Under the pieces are notes generated by a model. That model had not been told where the DNA came from and searched no databases. It was given only the letters and a program-made list of their open reading frames with translations. Positions 11,327 through 23,130 of a stretch of 64,000 nt of DNA are shown here, one piece after another. Both the position numbers and the translations under genes were made by a program. Source of the DNA: Darksidea phi (lineage: Eukaryota > Ascomycota > Dothideomycetes > Pleosporales > Lentitheciaceae); contig JASJFT010000135.1 of NCBI GenBank assembly GCA_030770425.1, forward strand, positions 1-64,000, read 5' to 3'. How positions within the stretch are numbered: the stretch's first letter is position 1; every line of letters starts with the position of its first letter.

Positions 11327-13050
11327 TCAGACCTCTTTCCCTTCTCGCCCTTCAGTCAGGATGCCATTTGTACTCCAGAATAACGACAACAGAACCAGAA
11401 CAACAGTCATAGGGACACTCGCGTTCTGAAGATCTCCGGGATGCTCCTTCACCCACCACGCCCAGAATGCAAAGGGGCCTGCAAGAATTAAGACGTGGTA
11501 CACGAGTACATAGAGTGCCGAGATTGTGTGTGTTGCTTCGAGACCCCAGGCGAACAGATCTGAGGACTGATTGGATACGGCGGTATTGATGGTATCAAAT
11601 CTTCTGCTTCTCTTGGGTATGGAGTTGACGGAAGTTGAGGTATGGAGCTGCGGCATGCATTCATGGAGGGCAGACCAGGACCATCGACATCGGCTATCGC
11701 ATGCGCTGAGATGCATTTCAAATTCGTGTTTAGGTATTGGGGGGTTCGTGGCTATGGGTGGTCGGGGTTGGTATACGTATTCTTGGTCGCTAGGGAGGTC
11801 TTTGTGAACGCGGATGACCCAGTTCGGGGCGAGACGTTTAAACTAGACCACAAATAAGTATACATGGGCATAATGTATGGTAAAAGCTTCACCTTAACAA
11901 CATTGCAGTACCGGAACCTCCAAAACGACAGCCACAATCGCAACCTTCCGCGATGAATGCGATAACACTTTCGCAAAGATCGATAGAAGGCGTCATCACT
12001 AGTTGCACTGTCGATGGCGATATGCTCCATCTCTAGTGACTTGCGAGGACCTTGCACGCCGAACAAAACCCATAGTTGGCCAGAAGTACTTGATGCTGTC
12101 GCACTGGCTGCAGGCTGTGAAGTTGAAATCGAAGCTCCTAGCTGCTGGGGTACATTCTGGCTGGCGGTATTCGGCTTAGCTGCATTACTGGACGATGGAC
12201 CACTTCCAGCTGCCGATAGCGAGGGATTCTGGCTCGGTGGCATGTATCGCTGACCTGCGCTTGATGTGGGGAGAGCCCACTGAATTAGAGCCCCCAATTT
12301 TGAAATCCACAATTTCCGATTTTTCCCAGGCCGGCATCGAGACAGGCGGGTAGAGTTCAAGTCCCTGTCTTGCAATATATCGTGGAGAAGTTCAGCCTCT
12401 TGATTCGAAATTTCTAGCCAGAGACGCGACCCGCAGACCTAGCAGATATAAGTTACCATTTATACTTAGACGTCAATATAAGAATCTGTTGCACTTACGC
12501 ATTTCCAAAAGACTCTTGTGTCGTCACCCCGAAGCACACACATTCGAGGCTCAAGTGGCCACCAATCCCATTGTAGTTGGGTGTAGTCCTCGATACACGA
12601 CTTCATGCGATTGATAAGGGAGCTATTCTGCTCCCTCGACAGCCAAATCTGGGATTTTGGGGTCGTGTTCAGCACCTGTCGCATGCGCGGCGAAAGCAAC
12701 AAGTCTCTAAATAGTGACTTCATCTCGGCGGAATCTAAGACCGATGACTCACTATTGTCGGCTATTGCTTCCTCCACAGGTTCGACGGCCAATGAATGAG
12801 CCTCGATATATTCTCGACCGGCAATCTTTGTAAACCGCTCCGCTCTATCGTCCGGTGGAGTTGAGGGCGGTGGAGTTGAGGGCGGTGTAGTGTCTGATGC
12901 AGTGCTTGATTGCCCGTTCGGCCTAGCCTCGGTCTTACAGTTGGAACACCTGTGATGGTTGTTACAGGTAAAGCACGCCGTATACAATCTCGCGTTGTAA
13001 GGACCAGTGTGACATTCACAACAGTACCAGTAGACCTCACGTGGGCCCAT
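11327..13050 (-). CDS. Zinc-ribbon-type protein with C-terminal membrane segments, Dothideomycete family of unknown function
   Basis: Three exons on the minus strand (13050-12499, 12438-11893, 11842-11327), all joined in phase 0, give 537 residues. The N-terminus carries YWYCCECHTGP...CFTCNNHHRCSNC, a set of C-x2-C pairs typical of a RanBP2-like or zinc-ribbon fold. A second pair appears around FWKC|VCGSRLW. A Ser/Pro/Thr-rich linker follows, then a conserved block (RKCYRIHRGRLRLWLSFWRF), and near the end two hydrophobic stretches (LYVLVYHVLILAGPFAFWAWW and MTVVLVLLSLFW) separated by the family hallmark HPGDLQNASVP. I know this arrangement as a common, expanded, uncharacterised family in Pleosporales. 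Location at an internal membrane with the zinc ribbon in the cytoplasm is an inference. Confidence 0.85.
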
Positions 13051-14574
13051 TTTGATTAAAATGGCAATGTATGAATGAAGCCTGCCAAGCTCCTACAAGT
13101 CTGCGGTACTATTAATATTGTCAGTGCACTATAGTACATGTACGTACGATTAGGTAGTGTACTTAATTATAGAATGTAGTAACGGTGTTGATATCAACGA
13201 AGTGTTTTAAAAGCCGATTTGTATGGCCGGACCGTCTAACAGGGAGACAAGTTTTAAGGCAGTACAGGCTTTAAATGCCACGATACGGTTTTGCTGCGGC
13301 ACCTGGCAAAAATATCGAGACGGTTCGAATTTGAAGAGATGTAGCACCAGTGCAATAGAGAGAGTGATGAGGCAAACTTCGTCCTTTCTACTTTTCGTTC
13401 AGCCTTGTGAGAGCTGACGGGGGGTGCAGTCATCTAGATGACGCTACTCTGACAAACCTTTCCTAGAAGGGTTAGCGTAAGCCCCATCCTGATGGCAGCA
13501 GTTAAGGCGAAAGCTCTACGACCTGCCTATGCAGATACATTCATTGTTGTTAACGTTATCTCAAACCTGCCATCATGTGTGTCTAGTATCGTGGCCGGTC
13601 GTGCGGAAGATCAAATAATAATCTCGATCGCTTTGTACTCGATCCGCCCGAGCGAAAACAGTGCGCGCAGGTAGCATTGTATGCGATGAAAAGGCTCGAC
13701 TTGCATAGCTAGACGGCAGAGATAGTGGTCGACGTAGCCTTGACCGCGGCCAGAGGTCAGTCGAAACAGTGAGGTGGTTGGCTTACTGCAACGAAAGTTG
13801 AGGATTCGTTCAACGACAAGGAATTGGTTTCGCACTCGCCGCGCCGGCACACTATGTCAATGAATAATGACAAGCCACTAATTTCGGTATAACTATGTAA
13901 AGCCGCCTTCGAGATAGGCATATGCTTGGAAACGCGCGAATTGCGCTGACAGTGTAAGGATTGGAAGAGCGCCGACAGGCGGTTGGTTTCATTGTGCCGT
14001 CTCGTGGATGTGGCAGACGCTGAAACGCGGAGATGCTTGCTTCTTCTCCAACGAATACATTACTGGTCACACTTGCGACACTTCGGCCTCTTCACGAGCT
14101 CCTCAAGCCATATCTCGTACTGTCCTATTTATATTTACAGCAAGCCCGCGGTCTTGTATCACTTTCTCGTCGCCATACCGATCTTCACACGACTCATCCA
14201 ATCAGTGCTCAGTCACCATCGCACTTTTATCTCGTAAACCTCGTATTGTGAGGCGAGATACGGCAAATTAGAGACGCCACTCACATGACTTCGCGTCGCG
14301 CCATGCGCGCCATCACGGTTTGATTCGCCAGCACGCGTTTAGTTCAGCGCCGTCCGGCTATTGGGCGTACGAGGACCTGTAGTGGCGCACAAAGAGCTCG
14401 CATATGGCATAACTTTGGGTTTGGCTTCGGATTCGCGTTTGAGGTTGCGGGGTATAAGGTTCGTGGCAGGCTCTTTGGGCGTGCTCGTTATCAAACCTCA
14501 TCTTCCCAACCTACTTCCCACCTACTTCCAAGCGACGCAATCCCCACTTCATCCCTCGATTTTGCCCAGTAACC
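13051..14574. other. Intergenic region, no gene recognised
   Basis: About 1.5 kb between divergent genes. Short frames on both strands (13223-13417 +, 13611-13850 -, 13983-14237 +) show no domain, signal peptide or conserved motif. The right 200 bases include a TC-rich tract before the GFA-type start. Confidence 0.45.
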
Positions 14575-15084
14575 ATGTCTTCTTCCGAGAGTCCTGCTTC
14601 TGCATCTGGGGCCAGCGCGACATACACTGGCAGCTGCCACTGCAACAATGTCAAATACACCGTCACTCAGTCCCCACCACTCAACGATCCATCCTGCGAG
14701 GTCATCGACTGCAACTGCAGTATCTGCTCCCGCAACGGCTATCTCTTCATATACGTCCCAGATAAGGACGTGACATTCGAGAAGGGCACTTTAGATGACA
14801 TGAGGGTACGATTCGTCTCTTCCTGCCCACTCTCTCTTTTGACATACCTTTATGCTTGATCGGTGTTTGAAGCTAATTTTTTGATCGTTTAGAAGTATAC
14901 CTTCGCTCCACGCCACAAATTGGCGCACTACTTCTGCCCCACGTGCGGGACGAGTTGCTTTTCGAAGAGCGCCGATCCGAAATATTACCCGGATTACCTT
15001 GCGGTCAATGTGCGGACGTTTGAAGGAGTGGATCTGAAGGCGTTGAAGTTGAAGCATGTTGATGGAAAGAGCTATAACGGCTAA
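14575..15084 (+). CDS. GFA-domain (Mss4-like fold) zinc protein
   Basis: Exons 14575-14805 and 14893-15084 give 140 residues. The zinc ligands of the glutathione-dependent formaldehyde-activating (GFA) family are all present: GSCHCNNVKY near residue 20, DCNCSICSRNGY near 45-56, and YFCPTCGTSCF near 90. The C-terminal VNVRTFEGVDL is also typical. The fold is a small zinc beta-sandwich. In bacteria some members were linked to the formaldehyde-glutathione adduct, but most fungal members have no proven substrate, so only a zinc-binding role is certain. The intron starts GGTACG and ends TTTAG and preserves the frame. No neighbour suggests a pathway. Confidence 0.93.
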
Positions 15085-18000
15085 TTGGTATGAGCCCGAA
15101 TGATGGCACGAGATGGCTGTATAGGCGGGGATTGAATTACCCGGTCTTGGTGCAGTGAGATAAACTTCAAGTTTGATATGAAGGATCCTGACATCTTTTG
15201 ATTTGCTTGTGTACCATCACACCGTTCGCGTCAAACTTCGGACGACTGTGCTTCGGCGGAGATGAGTCATGCTCGCTCTTCGGCTCAATCTCTACTCTGC
15301 ACGTTTTTCTCTGTGCGTCTAGAATTTGACCAAGATGTATCGTGCAGCTGTTGCTTCCTAAGACTAAAATCTTCCTGTCGGCTTTTGATTTGTCGGTCTG
15401 GTGGCTGGATAGGGCAAGTCATAAACCTCTCGTGGACTCCATGTCTGCCCGCTCTCGGCGACACCAACATCGCCAAGGACCCACGAGATTACATGGATAT
15501 GCCTCACTCCCTTGCATCCATCTGTAACGCTAGAAACGGGTCCAACCTCCAATGCTCGGTCCGAGAATAGCAGACATGCAAGGGCATTGGCGTTCTTTCC
15601 CGTATAGCCATAGCCACATATTGCCAAAGTTTAATGCAACGCAATGCGACTTTGACGTCCGCGCGTTCTTTGAGACTAAGCTAACGCCAGCCAACATATA
15701 ACATGTCAGAATCCTTTTCCGTCCCTCAACTCGCCAACAGAACAAAGATACAGAACCTTTTACGTCCACACAAACCCCCAATCATCCATGCGATCTTCTC
15801 CGGCTTTTTTCCACACATAATTCGCTGCCCCCTAATTTTCGGTTCGAAGAGCAAGAATGGAGTAGTGTGGAGCGTGGAGATCCCCGAGAGGCGCGCAAAG
15901 CCGGTTATATAGCCTCGCTGGAATATTGCAAGCCGTGAGCTTATTGTATAAGTCTTTCTGTGCAAACAAGTGGAAACTCGTAGTGTTCACACATGGACGG
16001 TATTTGGAAGATCTTTTTGGCCATTCTGTAATGGAAAATATTAGAAGTTTGTAGTCTTCCGCATGGGCCTAGTAAGTTGTCGTTTAGACCACAGCCATGG
16101 TGTGTAACGGACAAGGAAGAGAACATATACTCTACAGCAGTAGGGGTAATGTTAGCAAATATGGCCAGCCGACCAGCCGTTTTGGTACTGCAAAGTCCCA
16201 GTCCACAATGACGAAGATTAGTAGGTACCCGGGCGTATTTTAGGAAAAACATCGGCTAGGGTACTGTCGTTTTCGGTCCCAAGTATTCCAGACATATGGA
16301 CGTCCTCGTAACCGTTTTTAGGCAAAGAACTAGCATCTATATACCCGCTCTTTACTAAACAAATGGTTGGATCGGAGGTGCTCGAGCCGCAGAGCCCATG
16401 TCTTCAATCGTTGGGTCATTTCCGGATTCGTAGACTTGAGGTTCATCCGTCTCTGCCACGACATTGGCCTATTCTTGCGAGTTTTCAAACACACATGCGG
16501 TGCTTCTCGACCTGATTCGATAACTCCCTCCCACAGGAGGCACGAACCATTTACCCAGGAACTTCCAATTTTCGTAATGCGCTCTCCAGCGCTGCAGCAC
16601 CAGCATGTTTAGTACGATAGGCCTATTTTTGTGTACGAAGCCGTAGAATTGGTTTTTGTATTCCAAGGGCTTCCGCTCACAACTCATATTGTGCGTATTC
16701 AATTGTTTCGATGCCGCCGTCTTCGCCCCATGTCGATCCTTTCCGTTCAATTTTCTCCAACAGCGGGAAGAGAGATGTCCTATACTGCCATCCAGGAATG
16801 ATCTCTTGCACCTTTACCACAGGCCCTCTTTGGTTTTTCCTTGCCCCGCCCAGAGGCATTCGAGAAAGAGTCGCAAACAAGGCCACAACATTACATCTTC
16901 TCTGCCTCGTTTTTCAAACACGTCGTAAGCCAGACAGTCCAAAGACGCACCATAACTCTCCACCTTCTGTAATTTTCCAGCCCACGTGGACGGAACGAAG
17001 GACCCATTCCAGTCGTCTATCTTGCTTAGTTTCAAGCCGCGCAACCGCTCCGAAACATGTCTGTATCGGGAGTGCGATTTACACAGACATAAGGCCTATT
17101 CCGGCCATGTTTTGGTCTGGCTCCCAACAACCGTGAGGAAAGAAAGCCCAGCCCACGCGCTCGAAGAAGAATTTATACACTCCTCCGCACGCACGTCCCC
17201 GCCATCCCAACTAGAGTCGCATCGTCTTTTGGGAAGCACTCCATTCCGAGGACTTCGCCTGATTTCGGTTCTCAACACACCATCCTCAGAGTATTTGTCC
17301 AGTTCCCATACCCATCCCGTCCTACCAACCCCTCTCACACGCACAACTTCCCCATTTGTGGCATATATCACTCATAACCGAGTAATGGCGCAGTATCAAA
17401 CCCCACCCCACCCCACCACCAGAACATGTAGTAGACGACCCTCTTTTTTTCAGTTTTCACAACAGAGCCGAACAGAACAGACCACAACACAAAGCACACC
17501 ATACCATCCCAACATCACTATTCTCAACCCTCCCTCTTCCACTTCCACATGGCACTCTATACAGTATTTTTTTTCTTCTTTCGGCCCCTCTACAAGCAAA
17601 GACAAACATGTATTGCCGACATAAAAATCTCCGCCAAGAATGTTGCGGAACAGAACAGAGCAGAGCGGCATGGCGTCAAACTGCTACAGCTGGGATTTCC
17701 ACGTCCTCCATTGCCTTCTTTTCTTTTCATTTCTTTTCATTTGCCGCCCTGCCCTCTTTTCCCTCCTCTCCCCGTCATCGAGCGAAGGAAAACAAGTTTG
17801 AATCCACCATACGTAAGCTCAAACTCGGTTTCGATTCAAACGCCAAATCCCCATGGCATATTTCCAGCAAAATTTTAGATAACCGACGCCGCGCTGCGCC
17901 GCGCCGCACCACAGCAACACCGCACCACGCATTGGATCGAAGGGTTAGTATGTATTGTAGAGCGAACCGCATCTTCGTCGCGGAATCAGAAAGCGCGTCT

Positions 18001-18815
18001 CGCCCCCTCTCCACCACATGTATAGGATGGTAAATCTTCTTTAATAAGAGCCGCTTCTCCAGAACAAATCTCCATGAATTCTTCTATTGGGATCTTAGGC
18101 CACGGCTCCACACACACCGCACCAGCCATATAGTCGCTTCTTCGCTTTTAGACAGACATGTATGTATGGAGTACTTTTATTTTGCTTCTTCTTGCGAGAT
18201 AGTCGGTCGTGTGTGAAGAAGAAAAGGGATATCAGTACGGAAGTTCCCTTTAAATAGGTGGGTTTCCATCTCAACTCGTATTAACCGGCGTACTACGCCC
18301 CTTGGCTCATCGTATCTGCTTGGCGACTCAGTATTATCACCATCATCATCATCACCAAAGCACAAACACCCATCCGCAAACAACCGAAAGTCTATCCATA
18401 CCGCATATCGAAGATATCATCCCGACACTAAACAGCATTCCAACTACGCAGAGAAGCCGCAAAAAGGCGCCATAAGGCGTCATAAAAGCACGCTCTGACA
18501 TCATCTCAAGCACAAGCCGCTAAATCTCCACATGACATTCATGACATGACCCCAGAACAAAAAAAGAAAAAAGAAAAAAGCTTCGCGCATTCAAGGCCAA
18601 GCAAAGGGAGGCGGGGCCTTCGTATAAAAAAACAAGTAAAAAGGAACATTCCCCCGCGTCGTGCGTATGTTCCTCGTTAAAACCTGTTCCCGATACATAA
18701 TCAAGTGCGCTCAGATACCTGGCCCAATACATAATACTTTCAGACATCCACCCTCTCCCATCTTCATTTTCATCGTCGTCTCGGTCTTCGTCTAAACTCT
18801 AGGATACCATATCGT
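15085..18815. other. Long region without a firm gene; possible decayed gene on the minus strand at 16450-17050
   Basis: About 3.7 kb. On the minus strand between 17050 and 16450, three successive frames each hold a stretch of protein-like composition. Examples are GSFVPSTWAGKLQKVESYG, then TSLFPLLEKIERKG, then KNQFYGFVHKNRPIVLNMLV. They follow one another in the order expected of a single protein with shifted frames. I do not recognise the family, so this is either a decayed gene or an undetected multi-intron gene. From 17380 to 18800 the plus strand is very rich in C and T and in CA/TC runs, which fits the untranslated or downstream region of the regulator at 18816. Nothing else is supported. 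Confidence 0.35.
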
Positions 18816-21328
18816 CTATTCGCCGGCAACGCTCCCCTCAGCGGTCTTCTCCTCACTCCCTGGCCGACTCGAAAACGGCTCGTTCCCGAAACCCCGGAAG
18901 CTCTCATCCGAGTGCTGTCGCTTCAGCTCGGCCATATCCTTCATGTGGACATCGTGTTGCATCTGGCTCAGCGATGGCGGGCCCATATCGCCAGAACTAC
19001 TACCACCACCGCTGCCTATATTGCCTGCTCCGCTCCTCACGCGAACAGCAGGAGGCACCCCCGCACTACTAACCTGCTTCGCTAAACTCGGTTTCTCGGC
19101 GAGATTGTTCAGCATCGCACGACTTGCATCCAGCATAGATACCGCATAGTCCAAGAACTCTGCGCGCTTGCTGGACACACTCAACGTCCACCGATATTCC
19201 CTTAACCGCGTCTTATAGAATTCAGCTTCCTCCTGTGCTGGCGCCGTTGCCCATAGCAAAGAACCAAAGGTGCCTATAAGGGTGAAGTTGATCTTGGAAG
19301 CAAAGTACCAGAACGCTTGAAGATGTTGCGGTTTCAGGCGATTTACAAAGTCCATCGCTGAGATGAGGCGCGTTTTGGCGGCGCTGCGACACATGAAGAA
19401 GCCGTAGGGGTTGTGAGACGAGGCGTCGAGGGATTGAACGATGCGACGATGGAGGGTGATTTCGGTTGCGAAGTAGGCGAGGTGCAAAGAGCCTGTATTT
19501 GTGAGTACGGAACGGAGTTACTGAGTATAGGATGCTGACGTACCTAGTGAGGAGAGGTTGCTCTTGGTCGGCGCATTCATCTTGACCTGCGGAGGCAGCT
19601 TGTCGTGCCACTGCCGCAGCTTGATCTGCACCGGCTTTGCGCGCGCGAGGATCAGATCCGTCGAGCGTTCTCCGGCGTTGGCAAAGTCTTGGATGGCGAC
19701 CTGGGTGTAGAAAGTGTCCATCACTTCGGCCATGATCTGAGTCAGTTCGATCATTTGCGCAAACAAAATCTGGCCACGCTCATTCTCCTCGTGCTCTTCC
19801 TCGGTCTGCTCGGGTCGGCGGTCGGAACCATCGCCCTGCTCATCGAAGTCGTCATCATTGATGCGCTGTACGGCCCAGTTGGCGCTGAAAATATGCGACG
19901 GTCGGCCATGAATCAGCGAGCTCCACTTATCCTGCATGTACAACGCCCATGCGATGCGCTTCCTCAAGCCGCGCTCCCACATTGGGATCGACCATCCGGA
20001 GCAGTCAAGATGTAGACCAAGCTCTTGACCAACGGCGACCAACTGGGTGGTCAGACTCCACGAATCTGCTTCTGGGCGCTGCAACAACAACAATCCGGCT
20101 TGCACAGTCGAAAGCTTCGGTCTTTCCATGGCTTCTGACAGCGACCTCATGGCAAGGGCCTCTAATCGAGCTGCATCAGGCTTGGGGAGGTGTGCTAACC
20201 TTTGATCAAACGACCACCAGTTGAGTGCAAGTATATACATGCCGGCCATGAGAGGGGGTGAGAAAGTGCGGTCGCCACTCCGATAGCGCTCAACAAACAG
20301 ATGCTTCTGAATAATAGGAAAACTAGGATGGACTACACGAAAGTACAGATCAAGCAGGGCAGGACCATGCGGGTGGACGCACCGCTCGATATGTTGCAGC
20401 GTGTCGGCCTCGTCGGCATAGTCTTGGGTGTTTTCATCGGGCAGCATGATGAAACATTCATGGTCATTAACTCGACGTAGGGTGCCAAGGTCGAACGTGG
20501 ACTCGTTGCGGGTATCAAAGTGGGAAAGGCCAATGAGCAGTGAGTCAAATGGGGAACTCAGTCCGATATATCTGCTATGCTGATGCCGCTGCAGGCCCAG
20601 GGTCTCTCCTAGATGAGGGATTTGGGAGCGGACCAATGAGGGTTGAGGCGGTGGTGGACTGGGCGCGGTAGCAGTTATCGTGGGCGTCGGCAGCGCTAGT
20701 GGAGGCGGCTCCGCGTCGACCGATCTGCTAGCGTGTCAGTGGTGGGCCTGACGACGACACGCGACATGGGAAGGTGTGTAATTGGACCCTGAATTTCGCA
20801 TGGAATTGTTGACACGGAGCATCTTGGAAGGGTATCCGAGGATAAGTGCTCGTCATCGGCCACACACATGGTACGACCACATGGCTCGGATCCGAAGAAG
20901 GCTAGCAGGCAGAGTGCGACGTCAAGTCAAGCGAGCGCCGTGGGAATGGGTTGTGACGTAGGAGCAACAGTCTAAACGTACCTCTTCTTCTGGTTGTTAG
21001 GCGAGTCCTTCTTCCCGTCGTCGACAACCTTCCTCTTTCGCGGCAGCGGACTCTGCACAAAGGTGCACTCTTGCTTGTGGAACTCGCACAGCACGCACAG
21101 CGCGGCGCCCTCGTGGATCACGCACCGACTCTTCCTCCTTCGACAGGCGTCGCAGGGCCTCTCTCTCCGTGTGCGGATGTTGGCAACGGGGCCGACGGCG
21201 GACGACACAGGCTTGCCAGAGACGACGTTCTCCTTGCCCGACGAGGGCTTCCGCTGCTTCTTGGGGCGGGCGATGGGGATGGGGTTCGGGCGCGGCATGG
21301 CGGGCTGCATAGCCACGACGGTCGTCAT
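18816..21328 (-). CDS. Zn2Cys6 transcription factor, DAL81/TamA-like
   Basis: Minus-strand exons 21328-20982, 20724-19544 and 19492-18816 give 734 residues. The binuclear zinc cluster is at residues 59-88 (C59, C62, C69, C78, C81, C88; CDACRRRKSRC...CVLCEFHKQEC). It is followed by a basic stretch and then, from about residue 240, the fungal-specific transcription factor middle domain (LDLYFRVVHPSFPIIQKHLF, RKRIAWALYMQDKWSSLIHGRPS). The VLCEFHKQECTF variant of the cluster and the overall layout resemble yeast Dal81 and Aspergillus TamA, co-activators of nitrogen-source and amino-acid genes. That assignment is by resemblance, and the direct target set is unknown. The C-terminus is low in complexity (Gly/Ser, then Glu-rich). 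The first intron, 257 bases, is long for this genome. Confidence 0.9.
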
Positions 21329-22944
21329 ATCGGTGACGGTCGGGCTCGCACGGTGTGGTCCAGATAAGGAAGCGGAGGGTCAGAGGCCTCGACGGGGGGT
21401 CTGGGGCGGCAGCAGCACTGGGCAGTCTGATAGACGACGGGTATGGCCGTTGCTGGCGTGCCGGACAGTACGGGAGCACCAGTCACACGACGCAGCTGTG
21501 GGTGAGGCTCCGTATCGGGATAGATACGGGCTTATCGCGTGGGAGCTGCGCTTGCCCACAGCAAGTTTTTGTGGCCTGCGCGATAACGGAGGCAGATGGT
21601 CCCGTGCAAAAGCAACCGGCTTGGGGGACGGGGGGAACGGGGCGAGCGGGGAGACGGGCGGTGTTCTGCTCAAGGGCCCAGATTGCCCGTTATGGCAGCG
21701 AGGAGGATAAGATGCTGGATGGTGCGTGCCGTCATTGAAGGGTTCGCGGGCGCGGTGGGCGGCGTGCGGGCAGCGGGAGCAGTCTCAGCGGCGATCTAGG
21801 GTGCTGGGCGGGTGTCGAGCAAGCACATAACAATGGTCGAACAGCGAGCAAGCGTCCGTAGGAGCCGTCATCCAGGAGCAGACGACACTCTTTTGAGGGT
21901 TGACGCTCGCGACATGTGCCTGGCCGTCCGTGCGCATAACCGTTACTAATGGTTTGCTCCCCAAAGCGGTTAGGCGCGCGTACAGGTCGTGCGGAGCCCT
22001 GCAAATGGCTCCGTCCGGAGTACATGGCGATAAGGAGCCGCAGCCGCCCAATCGGACGCCGCGAGGCCCCCACTAGCCAGATGGTGCGCGTAAGAGTATT
22101 AGATATCAGAGATAACTGCCATGATCGCTGAGCGTCCGCGACCCGGCTCCAGCCAAGCAGTGAATTGCTGTTAGGTACAAAATTGCCCGAACAGGCCTCT
22201 ACCTGGCCCTGCACATCACTCGACGATTGCGACATTGCGCTGCGCCCGAGAGTTGAGGTCGAAGCCATTGCCGTGTCGTGGATGTCGCGGATGTCGTGTG
22301 GAAGATCCGACCAGGGCAACGTCATACAACCCACAACCCACAACCCACCGTCCCACCCACACAGCTCAGCTGTCCCACTGCGGCTATCTCGCTCGCCAAT
22401 CTCCAAGCGCACGCAGACCTGTCGTCACCGCCTCAGAGCATCTGCCTGAGCCCATCTCGCTTGCGGCTTTGTCATCAACGCCCCGCCGGTACGCTAGCCT
22501 TGTTCGGCCACTTGCTCACGTGCTGACATCTCGCTTCAACTACCCTTTCCTCGCCCGACTCGGATGGCGCTCAACCCATTGTAGAGGCGGTATAGCGGAG
22601 CTGGAACGAGCAAGAATGGCGGGCGGTTTGCTAGCCGTGTGCGCCGATGTAGCTGTTCCGCCTCCTCTTTTTATTGGCTGAGAGGCGCGGGTTGCATGCT
22701 CGCCTCTTATTATTGGCGGAGAGAGACGCAACTTGCAAAGTGCGCAACTTGTATGCAACATCTACAACATTGGCGTTACGAAATAGCCAATTTGCCCAGC
22801 CAAGTTCCGCCACATGTGGCAGGCTAACCCCTTGACATGTGTCGGGCCTAATAACCAGGTGCAGGTGCACATGGATACCGCTGAAAGGTGGTAGATTCGA
22901 TAATGTATATGACCGAAGTTATACCGTGGGCCGTAGTGTGGGTG
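21329..22944. other. GC-rich upstream region of the Zn2Cys6 gene
   Basis: About 1.6 kb. Several overlapping frames on both strands (such as 21732-22412 -) are open because the stretch is GC-rich, and none has a recognisable domain. A run of CCACAACCCA-like repeats lies around 22325-22365. It most likely holds the long promoter and 5' leader of the regulator. Confidence 0.45.
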
Positions 22945-23130
22945 TGCTACTCTTCGCTACCGCCGTTGGAGTCTACCAACGTTCTGTTCACGATTCTAGC
23001 GCTTGTCCCTTTTCGCCGCCTGTCAATGTTCGAAACATCACCTCGTCGGTCGTGAGCATCCTACTGTGTTTCGTGCGCACCTTACAAAGGGGACTCCACT
23101 GTGCAATCCAAAACAAATACTTAGTGAAGC
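22945..23130. repeat. Dispersed repeat, copy A
   Basis: This stretch shares a perfect 26-base block (23023-23048) and an 18-base block (23060-23077) with 48803-48828 and 48916-48933, with further similarity on both sides and through to the end (GCAATCCAAAACAA here, GCAAATCCAAATCAA there). Many of the differences are C/T transitions. Copy B has about 75 extra bases between the two blocks. The right end of this copy reaches the stop codon of the zinc-finger gene. Confidence 0.8.

Noticed and set aside
12301..12380. tRNA-like T-arm (GTTCAAGTCCCTG)
   Set aside because: It lies inside a coding exon and no cloverleaf can be completed around it.
16986..17624. 212-codon plus-strand frame
   Set aside because: Composition is dominated by Ser, Thr and Pro from CT-rich untranslated sequence; no domain.
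21732..22412. 226-codon minus-strand frame upstream of the Zn2Cys6 gene
   Set aside because: GC-rich chance frame; overlapping frames on both strands are equally open and none has a recognisable domain.
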